Notes: a model not told the origin generated them from the sequence alone. A DNA stretch of 64,000 bases from Streptomyces coffeae (GCF_016741875.1 NZ_JAERRF010000031.1:31662-95661), one strand, 5' to 3'; counted from the first letter of the stretch, positions 9,791 through 18,164 are shown. Translations and numbers: made by a program.

Positions 9791-10309
9791 GTGCGGCTCC
9801 CGCTGCTGGCGCTACTCTCGCGCGGACCCGCCCACGGCTACGAGCTGAAGCAGGCTCTTGAGAAGCTCCTGGGCTCCGCGTACCCTCAGCCCAACATCGG
9901 ACAAATCTACGTCACTCTCAACCGGCTCCAGAAGTCCGGTCTGATCGAGGGCGAGGATGTTGCCCAGTCGACCCGGCCCAACAAGCGCATCTACCGGCTC
10001 ACCGACGCCGGGCGCGAAGCGTTGGCCCTATGGTTCGAGGAGCCGACGGATGAGCCGCGGGTACGGGACGAGTTCTTCATGAAGCTCGCCCTCGCCCCCC
10101 ACACCGGGGATGTCGACCAGATCGGCCTGATCAACAAGCAGCGCCGGCACTACCTCAATGCCATGCGCGACCTGTCCAGGCTGGCCGCGGCCGAGGAGCG
10201 GGACAACCGGATCCCCCAGCTGCTCATAGAAGGGGCCATGCTGCACCTCCAGGCCGACCTCGACTGGCTGGAGCGCTGCCAGGAGGATCTGGAGGAGGAG
10301 CAGAGATGA
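9791..10309 (+). CDS. PadR family transcriptional regulator
   Basis: 172 residues. The N-terminal winged helix is typical of PadR proteins (LLALLSRGPAHGYELKQAL, then NIGQIYVTLNRLQKSGLIE), followed by a C-terminal helical dimerisation part (Vir_act_alpha_C-like). It begins at a GTG preceded by a strong GGAGGAGGG site. Its stop overlaps the ATG of the ABC ATPase (ATGA at 10306-10309), so regulator, ATPase and permease are one operon. PadR proteins usually repress the adjoining transporter and release on binding a small toxic compound; the effector is unknown here. Confidence 0.9.
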   Translation: MRLPLLALLSRGPAHGYELKQALEKLLGSAYPQPNIGQIYVTLNRLQKSGLIEGEDVAQSTRPNKRIYRLTDAGREALALWFEEPTDEPRVRDEFFMKLALAPHTGDVDQIGLINKQRRHYLNAMRDLSRLAAAEERDNRIPQLLIEGAMLHLQADLDWLERCQEDLEEEQR

Positions 10310-11100
10310 GCCGCGAGGAATCGGCCCACCGGACCGGGTCCGCCGCCGGGCCGTCCGCGGACTCGATCCTGCGGGCCGAGGGCCTGGTCAAGACCTACCG
10401 CACCGAGGGCACCGCCCCGGTCGAGGCGGTCCGCGGAGTCGACCTGCATGTCGAGCGCGGCGAGTTCGTCGCGGTCACCGGACCCTCCGGAGCGGGCAAG
10501 TCCACCCTGCTCCATCTGCTGGGCGGCCTCGACCGCCCCGACAGCGGCTCCCTCTGGCTGGACGGCCGCCAGGTCGACGCCTACAGCGAGGCCCGCTGGG
10601 CCGTACTGCGCCGCAAGAAGATCGGCATCGTCTTCCAGTTCTTCAACCTGGTCTCCAACCTCACCGTCGCCGACAACGTGGAGCTGCCCGCGCTGCTGGC
10701 CGGGTCCACCCCGCGGCAGGCCAGGGCGGGCCGCGAGGAGCTGCTCGCCGAGCTGGGCCTGGCGGGCAAGGAGCAGAGCATGCCCGCCGAGCTGTCCGGC
10801 GGTGAACAGCAGCGGGTCGCCCTGGCCCGCGCGCTGGTCAACACCCCGAGCGTGCTGCTGGCCGACGAGCCCGCGGGCAGCCTGGACAGCAAGGGCACCC
10901 GGGAGGTGCTGCGGCTGCTGTCCCGCTTCCACCAGCGCGGCCAGACGATCGTGCTGGTCACCCATGACGCCCGGATGGCCAGCGCCGCCGACCGCGTGAT
11001 CAGCTTCTTCGACGGCCAGGTCGTCGACGACGTGGCGCTCCAGGGCGGCGGCGGACGCCGTGGCGGCGGAGTGGCCGACGTCCTCGAGCTGAAGGGCTGA
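10306..11100 (+). CDS. ABC transporter ATPase, MacB/LolD type
   Basis: 264 residues. All ATPase motifs are present: Walker A GPSGAGKS, Q-loop VFQFFNLV, signature LSGGEQQR, Walker B VLLADEPAGSLD and the switch His in LVTHD. The LVSNLTVADNVELP segment after the Q-loop is characteristic of the MacB/LolD branch, which powers FtsX-type permeases. It is translationally coupled to the PadR gene and 5 bp from the permease. The last residues (GGGGRRGGGVADVLELKG) are a low-complexity tail. Confidence 0.93.
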   Translation: MSREESAHRTGSAAGPSADSILRAEGLVKTYRTEGTAPVEAVRGVDLHVERGEFVAVTGPSGAGKSTLLHLLGGLDRPDSGSLWLDGRQVDAYSEARWAVLRRKKIGIVFQFFNLVSNLTVADNVELPALLAGSTPRQARAGREELLAELGLAGKEQSMPAELSGGEQQRVALARALVNTPSVLLADEPAGSLDSKGTREVLRLLSRFHQRGQTIVLVTHDARMASAADRVISFFDGQVVDDVALQGGGGRRGGGVADVLELKG

Positions 11101-11105
11101 CCACG

Positions 11106-13415
11106 GTGCGGGCCACCCTGCGCTGGGCACACGCCGATCTGCGGGCACACCGCGGCGCGGCCCTGTTCACCGTGCTCGCCACCGCCGGGATCATCGTCTC
11201 GCTGCTGCTGGCGAGCGCGTTCTTCGCCTATGCGGCCAACCCCTGGCAACGGGTGTTCACCCAGTCCTCCGGCGCCCATGTGTGGATCCACACCCGGGCC
11301 GCCGCCGACGCCGCAGCACTGGCAAAACAGGACGGGGTCGAGGCCGCCTCCGGACCGTTCCGTACCGCCCGCGCCACCCTCGAACGCGGCGGTGCCCGCG
11401 CCTCCCTGGAGCTGCGCGCCGCCGGACCCGAGGAGCCGGAGACCGCCCGTCCGCTGATCACTGACGGCCACTGGCTCTCCGCGGGCGCACGCGACGGCAT
11501 CGTGCTGGAGAGCTCGGTCGCCCGCGCGCTGTGGGCCGAACCGGGCGATGCGCTCTCCGTCCGCGCCCCCGGGGAGAAGGCCCGTACGCTGCGGGTCGCG
11601 GGCGTCGCGGAGACCGCCGAACCGGGCTTCGACCCGGGCGAGACCCCGGGGGTCGGCTGGGTGCTGCCCACCACCCTCGGCTCGGTCGAAACGCGCCCCG
11701 ACCACCTCGGCCAGGCCATCGGACTGCGGTTGCAGGACCCGACGGACACCGACTTCGCGGTGCAGAGGGCGGTCACCGAACTCGGCGCCGACCAGGTCAC
11801 CGGAATCTCCCTGTGGCAGCGGGCGCGGGCCGAGGCGGTGGGCGACGACCGGCTCTTGGGCCAGCTGCTCGGCCTGTTCGGGCTCGGCGCGCTGCTGGCC
11901 GCGGCGCTGGCGGTGGGCGGTGCGATCACCACCCGGGTCCGCGGCCATCTGCGGGACATCTCGGTGCTCAAGGCGATCGGCTTCGCCCCCGGCCAGGTCG
12001 TGCGGATGTTCCTGGTCCAGCATCTGGGTCTGTCACTGCTGGGTGTGGTCTGCGGCGCGGTCCTCGCCGAGGTGCTGGGCCCGCGTCTGCCCGGCCGGAT
12101 CGGGGAGGCGGTGGCGCTGTGGCAGGCGCTTCCGGAGCACCGCTGGGCCCCGTTCGCGATCGTGGGCGGCGCCGTTGTCTTCATCGCCGCCGCCACCTGC
12201 CTGGCCGCCTGGCGCGCGGGCCGGGTGCCGCCGGTGCCGGTCGCCCGCGCCGCCACCGACCCCGGCCGCCGGATGTCCGGCACCGCCCGGCGGGCGCTCG
12301 GGATGCGGCTGCCGCCCGCGCTGGTGCTCGGCTGGCGCGGTGCCTTCCACCGTCCGGTGCGCTCCCTCGCGTCCATCGGGCGGCTCGCCCTGCCGCTGCT
12401 GCTGATCACGGTCGCCGTGGGGACCTGGACCACCCTGGACCGGTTCGAGAGCCACCCGGAGAAGATCGGTCTTGCCGCCCCGCTCGCCGCCCGCGCCGAG
12501 GGGCTCTCCGACGCCCGGATCCGCGCCCTGCTCAGCAAGGACCCCGAGGTCACCGCCGTCTACCCGGGCACCGAGACCGAGGCTCTGGTCCCCGGACAGA
12601 CCGGGACGATCACCCTCCAGGGGCTGGGCACCGACCGGCACCCCTATCCGTTCTCCGTCGCCGAAGGCCGCCCCGCCCACGGCGAGGACGAGGCGGTGGC
12701 CGGACAGGGTCTGCTCGACCTGCTCGATGTGAAGGTCGGCGACTGGGTCCGGATGACGGTCGGCAGCAGCCCCCAGGTGCTGCATATCGTCGGGCGCAGC
12801 ATCGAGCCGGAGCAGGGTGGCCGGGTGATCTCCACCTCGATCGACACCCTCCGCGAACGCGACCCGAAGCTGGAGCCGGACTTCTACCACCTGGGCCTGC
12901 GCCCCGGCGCCAGTCCCGAGGCGGTCAGCGCCTCGCTGGCCGACGCCTCGCACGGCCGTATGGAGGTGCGGGAGATCCCCAACCCGGCCGACCGGCTCTC
13001 CGCCGTCCGCGGGGTGACCCTCGGACTGATCGCGGTGCTCGGGCTGATCGGCCTGGCCGAACTGTCGACGACGATCGGCGCGGCGGTACGCGACCGCCGC
13101 CGCGATCTGCTCGCGCTCAAGGCGATCGGGCTGACCCCGCGCCAGATCGCCGCGGTGATCGTGGCCGGGACCGGGTTCACGGCCCTGGCCGCGGCCCTGG
13201 CGGGCACGGTGATCGGGACGTTCGCCTCCGGCTGGATGATCGACCTCCAGGGCCGCAGCAGCGGGATGGGCGCGGGGATCGCCCAGGCCCCGCCGCTGGG
13301 TGTGCTGGTGCTGATCGGCGCCGGGGCGGTGGCCGGGGCGGTGGCCGCGGCGACCCTTCCGGCCGCGCGAGCCGCCCGCAGCCGACTCGCGGACACCGCC
13401 AGCGACGTGCTCTGA
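11106..13415 (+). CDS. FtsX-like ABC permease, two FtsX domains
   Basis: 769 residues, GTG start. The layout is an N-terminal membrane helix, a large extracellular part, a first FtsX block of three helices (around GHLRDISVLKAIGFAPGQVV), a second helix plus extracellular part, and a second FtsX block (RRRDLLALKAIGLTPRQI). The duplicated permease plus a single MacB-type ATPase and a PadR regulator is a common actinobacterial export or mechanotransmission module, often for antimicrobial peptides or lipids. The substrate is unknown. A terminator-like hairpin follows the stop at once. Confidence 0.9.
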   Translation: MRATLRWAHADLRAHRGAALFTVLATAGIIVSLLLASAFFAYAANPWQRVFTQSSGAHVWIHTRAAADAAALAKQDGVEAASGPFRTARATLERGGARASLELRAAGPEEPETARPLITDGHWLSAGARDGIVLESSVARALWAEPGDALSVRAPGEKARTLRVAGVAETAEPGFDPGETPGVGWVLPTTLGSVETRPDHLGQAIGLRLQDPTDTDFAVQRAVTELGADQVTGISLWQRARAEAVGDDRLLGQLLGLFGLGALLAAALAVGGAITTRVRGHLRDISVLKAIGFAPGQVVRMFLVQHLGLSLLGVVCGAVLAEVLGPRLPGRIGEAVALWQALPEHRWAPFAIVGGAVVFIAAATCLAAWRAGRVPPVPVARAATDPGRRMSGTARRALGMRLPPALVLGWRGAFHRPVRSLASIGRLALPLLLITVAVGTWTTLDRFESHPEKIGLAAPLAARAEGLSDARIRALLSKDPEVTAVYPGTETEALVPGQTGTITLQGLGTDRHPYPFSVAEGRPAHGEDEAVAGQGLLDLLDVKVGDWVRMTVGSSPQVLHIVGRSIEPEQGGRVISTSIDTLRERDPKLEPDFYHLGLRPGASPEAVSASLADASHGRMEVREIPNPADRLSAVRGVTLGLIAVLGLIGLAELSTTIGAAVRDRRRDLLALKAIGLTPRQIAAVIVAGTGFTALAAALAGTVIGTFASGWMIDLQGRSSGMGAGIAQAPPLGVLVLIGAGAVAGAVAAATLPAARAARSRLADTASDVL

Positions 13416-13416
13416 C

Positions 13417-13435
13417 CGCGCCCCGCCGGGGCGCG
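13417..13435 (+). terminator. Hairpin terminator after the FtsX gene
   Basis: CGCGCCCC-GCC-GGGGCGCG, a perfect 8-bp stem with a 3-nt loop, 2 nt after the permease stop. There is no U-tract, as is usual in Streptomyces. It also forms the left edge of the repeat described next. Confidence 0.55.
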
Positions 13436-13637
13436 GGGAACTGCGCGACCAGCCACCGCGCGCCCGCGGACGCAGGACGGCATCCCGGGGCACCCCGCGG
13501 AGCGGCTACGGCTGAGGCTGCTGGTGCCCCCGCAGGGGCGCCCAAAGGGGCGCGGGGAACTGCGCGATCAGCCACGACTCAGCCGCGGCCGCAAGGACGG
13601 CCCCAAAGCCACCGCACCGCGCGGAGCGGCTACGGCT
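13428..13637. repeat. Tandem pair of a Streptomyces intergenic repeat
   Basis: Two degenerate copies of one unit. Each starts GGGGCGCGGGGAACTGCGCG (13428 and 13547), continues A(C/T)CAGCCAC and ends with GCGGAGCGGCTACGGCT (13497-13513 and 13621-13637). The second copy runs into the last codons of ygfZ. Elements with this core are scattered between genes in Streptomyces genomes (knowledge); their function is not established. Confidence 0.7.
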
Positions 13638-14595
13638 CGACGACCACTTCCTGCGCCGCCGCCGTCGTGTCCGCCAGCAGCTCCGCGTCCACCGGAACGT
13701 TCCGCTTCACCAGCGCCAGCGCGATCGGCCCCAGTTCGTGATGGCGGGCGGAGGAGGTGACAAAGCCCAGCTGGCGGCCCTCCTCGCCATCCGCGGCCAG
13801 ACGTATGGGCGCGCCGTGGCCGGGCAGCTTCACCTCGCTGCCGTCGAGGTGGAGGAAGACCAGCCGACGCGGCGGTTTGCCCAGGTTGTGCACCCGGGCC
13901 ACGGTCTCCTGGCCGCGGTAGCAGCCCTTTTGGAGATGGACGGCGCTGCCGATCCAGCCCAGCTCGTGCGGGATGGTGCGGTGGTCGGTCTCCAGGCCCA
14001 GCCGCGGCCGGTGCGCCTCGACGCGCAGTGCCTCGTACGCCAGCACACCGATGGGCGGTCCGGCGGTCTCGGCGAAGGACTCCAGCCGCTCGCGCGGCAG
14101 GAACAGATCACGGCCGTGCGGAGTCTCCCGCACCACGGTGTCCTCGGGGGCCTCGGTGATGCTTCCGGCCGGGAGGTGGACCACCGCGTACTCCTCGGTG
14201 CGGTCGGCGATCTCGACCCGGTAGAAGAACTTCATGCTCTCCAGGTACGCGATCAGATCGCCCTGGCTCCCGGGTTCCACATGGGCCCAGGTGGTCTCAC
14301 CGTCGTCGACGATGTAGAGCGCGTGTTCGATATGGCCGTGAGCGGAGAGGATCAGCGCCTCGGTGGCCTGTCCGGCGGGGAGTTCCTGGACATGCTGGGT
14401 GAGCAGCAGATGCAGCCAGCTCAGCCGGTCGGCTCCGGAGACGGTGACCACCCCGCGGTGCGAGAGGTCCACAAAACCGGATCCGTCGGCGAGCGTGCGC
14501 TGCTCGCGGAACAGGTCGCCGTAGTGGGCGGCGACGCCTTCGTCGGGGCCCTCGCCGGGGACGGCGCCGGGCAGCGACAGCAAAGGGCTCTTCAT
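13630..14595 (-). CDS. ygfZ: YgfZ/GcvT-like folate-binding protein
   Basis: 321 residues with the YgfZ signature KGCYRGQE inside LQKGCYRGQETVARVHN and an N-terminal GcvT-like domain (LSHRGVVTVSGADRLSWLH). YgfZ proteins bind folate and support maturation or repair of some Fe-S enzymes. The start at 14595 (MKSPLLSLPG) is preceded by TAGGCT seven nt upstream, so it is probably leaderless; the frame extends further but without family similarity. It lies 10 bp downstream of nur on the same strand. Confidence 0.9.
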   Translation of the reverse strand: MKSPLLSLPGAVPGEGPDEGVAAHYGDLFREQRTLADGSGFVDLSHRGVVTVSGADRLSWLHLLLTQHVQELPAGQATEALILSAHGHIEHALYIVDDGETTWAHVEPGSQGDLIAYLESMKFFYRVEIADRTEEYAVVHLPAGSITEAPEDTVVRETPHGRDLFLPRERLESFAETAGPPIGVLAYEALRVEAHRPRLGLETDHRTIPHELGWIGSAVHLQKGCYRGQETVARVHNLGKPPRRLVFLHLDGSEVKLPGHGAPIRLAADGEEGRQLGFVTSSARHHELGPIALALVKRNVPVDAELLADTTAAAQEVVVEP

Positions 14596-14605
14596 GAGCT
14601 TCAGC

Positions 14606-15079
14606 CTACGACTTGGCCGCTCGGCCTTTGGCGGAGTCGTCGGAGCCCTGCTCGGCACCCCGCTTGGCCGTGCAGTCGGCGCACCGGCCGAAGAGCGCGA
14701 AGTGCTTCATGTCGGTGTCGAAACCGAAGTCGGTCCGCAGTCGCCGGGTGAACGCCTCGGCCACCGACACATCGGCCTCGATCACATCCGTGCAGTCCCG
14801 GCACACCATATGGATGTGGTGGTGCCGGTCGGCGAGGTGGTACGTGGGGGCACCGTGGCCCAGATGGGCATGGCTGACCAGGCCCAGCTCCTCCAGCAGC
14901 TCCAGGGTGCGGTAGACCGTGGAGATGTTGACCCCGCTCGCGGTGCGGCGGACCTCGGTGAGGATGTCGTCCGGAGTGGCGTGCTCCAGGTGGTCGACGG
15001 CTTCCAGCACAAGCTGACGCTGCGGGGTCAGCCGATAGCCGCGCTCCCGCAGATCGGTCTTCCAGTCGGTGGTCGCCAC
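14606..15079 (-). CDS. nur: Nur, nickel-responsive Fur-family regulator
   Basis: 157 residues. It has the Fur winged helix (RGYRLTPQRQLVLEAV, NISTVYRTLELLEELGLV) and metal sites: ADRHHHIHMVCRDC, a Cys pair CADC near the end and further His residues. The sequence closely resembles Nur of S. coelicolor as I remember it; Nur represses nickel uptake genes and sodF when Ni is bound and permits sodN expression. The C-terminal tail of about 20 residues is longer than I recall for Nur. GTG start; TACACT lies 6 nt upstream, pointing to a leaderless mRNA. Confidence 0.88.
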   Translation of the reverse strand: MATTDWKTDLRERGYRLTPQRQLVLEAVDHLEHATPDDILTEVRRTASGVNISTVYRTLELLEELGLVSHAHLGHGAPTYHLADRHHHIHMVCRDCTDVIEADVSVAEAFTRRLRTDFGFDTDMKHFALFGRCADCTAKRGAEQGSDDSAKGRAAKS

Positions 15080-15110
15080 GAAGCCAGTGTAGGCGGGGGC
15101 CGGTGGAGCC

Positions 15111-15674
15111 TCAGCGGAAGAAGGCGATGCCGTCGTCCGGCAGGTCCTTGAGGTCCTTGGCCCATTCGCGCGGGTCGACGACCTTCTTCAGATGCGCCGA
15201 CATGTACGGCCGCAGCTCCACCTCGGGGGTGGCCTTCTCGCCGACCCACATCAGATCGCTGTTGACATAGCCGTAGAGCCGCTTGCCGCCCGAGTAGGGT
15301 CCGGCGGCGGCGGTGCGCGCCACGGCGTCGGTGGCCAGGTCGATCTGCGGCTTGCCTTCGGCCAGCTCGCCGTACCAGACCTCGACGATGCCCTGGTCGC
15401 GGCACATCACGACCTCGACCTTGCGGTCCTTGTCGATCCGCCAGTAGCCGGTCTCGGACTCCAGCGGGCGGACCTTCTTGCCCTCGGAGTCCAGCACCCA
15501 GGTGTGCGAGACGTACTCGATGAAGTCGCGCCCGTCGTGGCTGAAGGTCGCCTCCTGGCCGAAGTTGCACTTCTCGGCCCCCGGGAAGTCCGAGACGCCG
15601 GCCCCTTCCCAGTTGCCCAGGAGGAAGACGAGCGGTACCAGGTCAGGGTGGAGGTCGGAGGGAATCTCGATCAT
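15111..15674 (-). CDS. Ferric nitrobindin-like protein lacking the heme His
   Basis: 187 residues of the FABP/nitrobindin beta-barrel family. The N-terminal signature GNWEGAG is present. In heme-binding nitrobindins the proximal His lies in a PHLSA-like segment near the end; here the equivalent reads RPYMSAHLKKV, with Tyr in place of that His. The Streptomyces branch is known to lack this ligand, so heme binding and peroxynitrite isomerase activity cannot be assumed. It lies upstream of nur on the same strand (31-bp gap). No strong Shine-Dalgarno is seen. Confidence 0.85.
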   Translation of the reverse strand: MIEIPSDLHPDLVPLVFLLGNWEGAGVSDFPGAEKCNFGQEATFSHDGRDFIEYVSHTWVLDSEGKKVRPLESETGYWRIDKDRKVEVVMCRDQGIVEVWYGELAEGKPQIDLATDAVARTAAAGPYSGGKRLYGYVNSDLMWVGEKATPEVELRPYMSAHLKKVVDPREWAKDLKDLPDDGIAFFR

Positions 15675-15728
15675 GGACTCAGGCGATCTGTCGGTGGGCG
15701 GTCGGTGGCGGTGGTGCGGGAGCGCGGA

Positions 15729-15830
15729 TCAGCGCTGGCCCTGGAACAGCTTCTTCCAGGTGAGTGCGCAGAAGCCAAGGGTGGCGACGGCGACCAGGAT
15801 CATCAGCGTGGTGAAGACTGCCTCAAGCAC
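15729..15830 (-). CDS. Small single-helix membrane protein (33 aa)
   Basis: A 33-codon frame starting GTG, preceded by GAGGAG eight nt upstream. The product starts MLEAVFTTLMILVAVATLGF and ends CALTWKKLFQGQR: one hydrophobic helix followed by a short basic tail, so it is probably a membrane microprotein. It lies 54 bp upstream of the nitrobindin-like gene on the same strand and may be co-transcribed. Function unknown. Confidence 0.65.
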   Translation of the reverse strand: MLEAVFTTLMILVAVATLGFCALTWKKLFQGQR

Positions 15831-15964
15831 GAGCGCGCTCCTCGAACGGTGTCCCCCGGCTCCGCGGGCGGCGGAGGGACGGTGGAACGGATGACGGACC
15901 GGGGCCGAGTCTAGTCGGCGGTCCGGCGGGAGGCGTCGCGCGGCCCCGACCCTAGGCTTGCCGT

Positions 15965-16327
15965 ATGGCGAAGAAGCTGGTGATCAAGGTGACGGCGGGC
16001 GCGGACGCGCCCGAGCGGTGCTCTCAGGCGTTCACGGTGGCGGCGGTGGCCGTGGCGAGCGGGGTGGCGGTCTCGCTCTGGCTGACCGGTGAGTCCACGT
16101 GGTTCGCGCTCCCGGGGCGGGCGGCGGAGTTCGAGCTGCCGCACGCGGCACCGCTGCCGGAGCTGATCGAGGGGATCCTCGCGGGCGGCACGATCACGGT
16201 GTGCACCCAGTGCGCGGCCCGCCGGGAGATCGAGGAGAAGGATCTGATCGAGGGGGCGCGGATCGCGGGCTCCCAGGTCTTCGTGAGCGAGATCATGCAG
16301 GACGGCGTACAGGCGGTCGTCTACTGA
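15965..16327 (+). CDS. DsrE family protein
   Basis: 120 residues with the DsrE/F-like alpha/beta fold: MAKKLVIKVTAGADAPERC at the start, a hydrophobic strand-helix unit, and the VCTQCAARREIEEKD segment with a CxxC where sulfur-relay DsrE proteins have the active Cys. These proteins carry sulfur or bind small ligands; the partner is unknown. TAGGCT sits 6 nt before the ATG, so it is probably leaderless. It is convergent with the DUF3099 gene. Confidence 0.85.
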   Translation: MAKKLVIKVTAGADAPERCSQAFTVAAVAVASGVAVSLWLTGESTWFALPGRAAEFELPHAAPLPELIEGILAGGTITVCTQCAARREIEEKDLIEGARIAGSQVFVSEIMQDGVQAVVY

Positions 16328-16340
16328 GGCCGATGCCGGG

Positions 16341-16598
16341 TCAGTGGCGGTGGTTGTGCTCGTCCAGCTCCCGCCACCACCGGTCGGACTCCTCGTCCCC
16401 CGACTCGTCCCACCAGCGGTCGTCCGGGCCCCGGCGGTTGGCGACGATGGCCGCGAGCGGGGGGATAACCATGGCGACGATGCACATCACGACGGCGGCC
16501 GGGACCGACCACAGACGGACAAAGGCCCACGCCGAGATGAAGAGCGTCAGACACGCGCCCATCAGGAAGAAATATGCGTGGCGGCGTCGCGCGTACAT
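16341..16598 (-). CDS. DUF3099 membrane protein
   Basis: 85 residues: MYARRRHAYFFLMG, two membrane helices (about 9-28 and 31-50), then an acidic, Trp- and His-rich cytoplasmic tail (RWWDESGDEESDRWWREL). This matches the actinobacterial DUF3099 family, function unknown. TATCCT lies 6 nt before the ATG (probable leaderless start), although the intervening GGGGA could also act as a ribosome site. Confidence 0.8.
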   Translation of the reverse strand: MYARRRHAYFFLMGACLTLFISAWAFVRLWSVPAAVVMCIVAMVIPPLAAIVANRRGPDDRWWDESGDEESDRWWRELDEHNHRH

Positions 16599-16682
16599 AT
16601 CCCCAGGATACGTCCGGGGGCGCCGCGCGGGCAGCTGATGCGCAGCGCTCCCTGCGGGCCTGAGCCGATGCCGCGGACAGAC

Positions 16683-16732
16683 GGGAGGGCCGTACCCCGC
16701 CGAGGCGTCCAACCCCGGGGTACGGCCCTCCC
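16683..16732. terminator. Long perfect hairpin, probable terminator
   Basis: Perfect 17-bp stem: GGGAGGGCCGTACCCCG (16683-16699) and its complement (16716-16732) with a 16-nt loop. It lies just downstream of the DUF1416 stop (minus-strand operon) and upstream of the DUF3099 gene, so it most likely ends the cysA-DUF1416 transcript. Confidence 0.75.
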
Positions 16733-16759
16733 GCCGTGCGTACGACGCGCGGTGTGGCG

Positions 16760-17047
16760 TCAGACGGTGATGGCGACCTCCGCCAGACCGCCCTTCTGGG
16801 CGACGACCGTGCGGTCCGCGGTGGCGCCGGGGACCAGGGCGCGCAGCGTCCAGGTGCCCTCGGCGGCGTAGAAGCGGAACTGTCCGGTCGCGGAGGTGGG
16901 GACCTCGGCGGTGAACTCGCCGGTGCTGTCCAGCAGGCGGACGTAGCCGGTCACCGGCTCACCGTCGCGGGTCACCGACCCCTGGATCGTGGTCTCACCG
17001 GGCTTGATCGTCGAGGCGTCGGGACCGCCGGCCTGGGCTCCACACAT
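16760..17047 (-). CDS. DUF1416 protein
   Basis: 95 residues, starting MCGAQAGGPDASTIKPG. The body is a small beta-sandwich of carboxypeptidase-regulatory-like type (GSVTRDGEPVTGYVRLLDSTGEF, then GTWTLRALVPG). DUF1416 genes sit directly behind the rhodanese gene cysA in actinobacteria, as here (33-bp gap), and are presumed partners in thiosulfate or sulfur handling. No catalytic residues are evident apart from Cys2. Confidence 0.9.
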   Translation of the reverse strand: MCGAQAGGPDASTIKPGETTIQGSVTRDGEPVTGYVRLLDSTGEFTAEVPTSATGQFRFYAAEGTWTLRALVPGATADRTVVAQKGGLAEVAITV

Positions 17048-17080
17048 GGATGTCTGTCCTTACGTCGGGGGGGGAGGGGG

Positions 17081-17920
17081 TCAGCTGTTGGCGCCGAGCT
17101 CGATCGGAACGCCGACGAGGGAGCCGTACTCGGTCCAGGAGCCGTCGTAGTTCTTGACGTTGCTCTGGCCGAGCAGCTCGTGCAGGACGAACCAGGTGTG
17201 GGCGGAGCGCTCACCGATGCGGCAGTAGGCGATGGTGTCCTTGGCCAGGTCGACGCCCTCGCCCTCGTAGAGCTCCTTGAGCTCCGCGTCGGACTTGAAG
17301 GTGCCGTCGTCGTTGGCCGACTTGGACCACGGGATGTTGCGGGCGGTGGGCACATGGCCCGGACGCTGCGACTGCTCCTGCGGAAGGTGGGCCGGGGCGA
17401 GCAGCTTGCCGGAGAACTCGTCGGGCGAGCGGACGTCCACCAGGTTCAGCGAGCCGATGGCCGCGACGACGTCGTCGCGGAACGCGCGGATCGAGGCGTC
17501 CTGCGGCTTGGCCTTGTACTGGGTGGCCGCGCGGGTCGGGACCTCGGCGACCAGGTCGCGGGAGTCCAGCTCCCACTTCTTGCGTCCGCCGTCGAGCAGC
17601 TTCACGTCCTGGTGGCCGTAGAGCTTGAAGTACCAGTAGGCGTAGGACGCGAACCAGTTGTTGTTGCCGCCGTAGAGGACGACCGTGTCGTCGTTGGCGA
17701 TGCCCTTCCCGGACAGCAGCTTCTCGAAGCCGGCCTGGTCGACGAAGTCACGGCGCACCGGGTCCTGGAGGTCCTTCTTCCAGTCGATCCGGATGGCGTT
17801 CCTGATGTGGTTCTTGTCGTAGGCCGAGGTGTCCTCGTCGACCTCGACGATGACCGTCTTGGGGTCATCGAGGCGGGCCTGTACCCAGTCGGCGTCCACC
17901 AGGACGTCACTGCGGCTCAT
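17081..17920 (-). CDS. cysA: Thiosulfate sulfurtransferase (rhodanese), CysA type
   Basis: 279 residues, two rhodanese domains. The N-terminal domain is inactive-like; the C-terminal domain has the persulfide loop CRIGERS with the active Cys inside IAYCRIGERSAHTW. The enzyme transfers sulfane sulfur from thiosulfate to thiophilic acceptors. GGAGGAG lies about 7 nt before the ATG at 17920. A 163-nt gap separates it from a Cys-containing leader peptide, suggesting control by cysteine supply. It forms an operon with DUF1416. Confidence 0.95.
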   Translation of the reverse strand: MSRSDVLVDADWVQARLDDPKTVIVEVDEDTSAYDKNHIRNAIRIDWKKDLQDPVRRDFVDQAGFEKLLSGKGIANDDTVVLYGGNNNWFASYAYWYFKLYGHQDVKLLDGGRKKWELDSRDLVAEVPTRAATQYKAKPQDASIRAFRDDVVAAIGSLNLVDVRSPDEFSGKLLAPAHLPQEQSQRPGHVPTARNIPWSKSANDDGTFKSDAELKELYEGEGVDLAKDTIAYCRIGERSAHTWFVLHELLGQSNVKNYDGSWTEYGSLVGVPIELGANS

Positions 17921-18083
17921 GTGTCTCTCCTCCGGGGCAGTTGCGGCGGTGGCGGTAAGGGCACGCTCGGACGGCGCGAAGCGGGCTCGGTTGCGAGCGT
18001 ACGAGCGAAGTGCGGGAAGATCCGGCTGACGGGCCGAGGCGGGGCGGGCCGGGGCATCTCGTCGGCGGCCACGCATCCTCGTC

Positions 18084-18164
18084 TCAGACGGCGTGACAGA
18101 GCATGGCGGCGACGCGGCACAGGTCGACTGCCCGCCGCTTCGTGAGATCCGCCTGTCGCTTCAT
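18084..18164 (-). CDS. Leader peptide upstream of cysA
   Basis: A 26-codon frame that starts MKRQADLTKRRAVDLC and continues RVAAMLCHAV. Streptomyces genomes carry related short peptides, annotated as putative leader peptides, before sulfur genes. Two Cys codons lie in the second half, residues 16 and 23. The likely role is cysteine attenuation: stalling at Cys codons when Cys-tRNA is scarce changes folding or translation of the downstream cysA message. The ribosome site is weak. Confidence 0.75.
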   Translation of the reverse strand: MKRQADLTKRRAVDLCRVAAMLCHAV

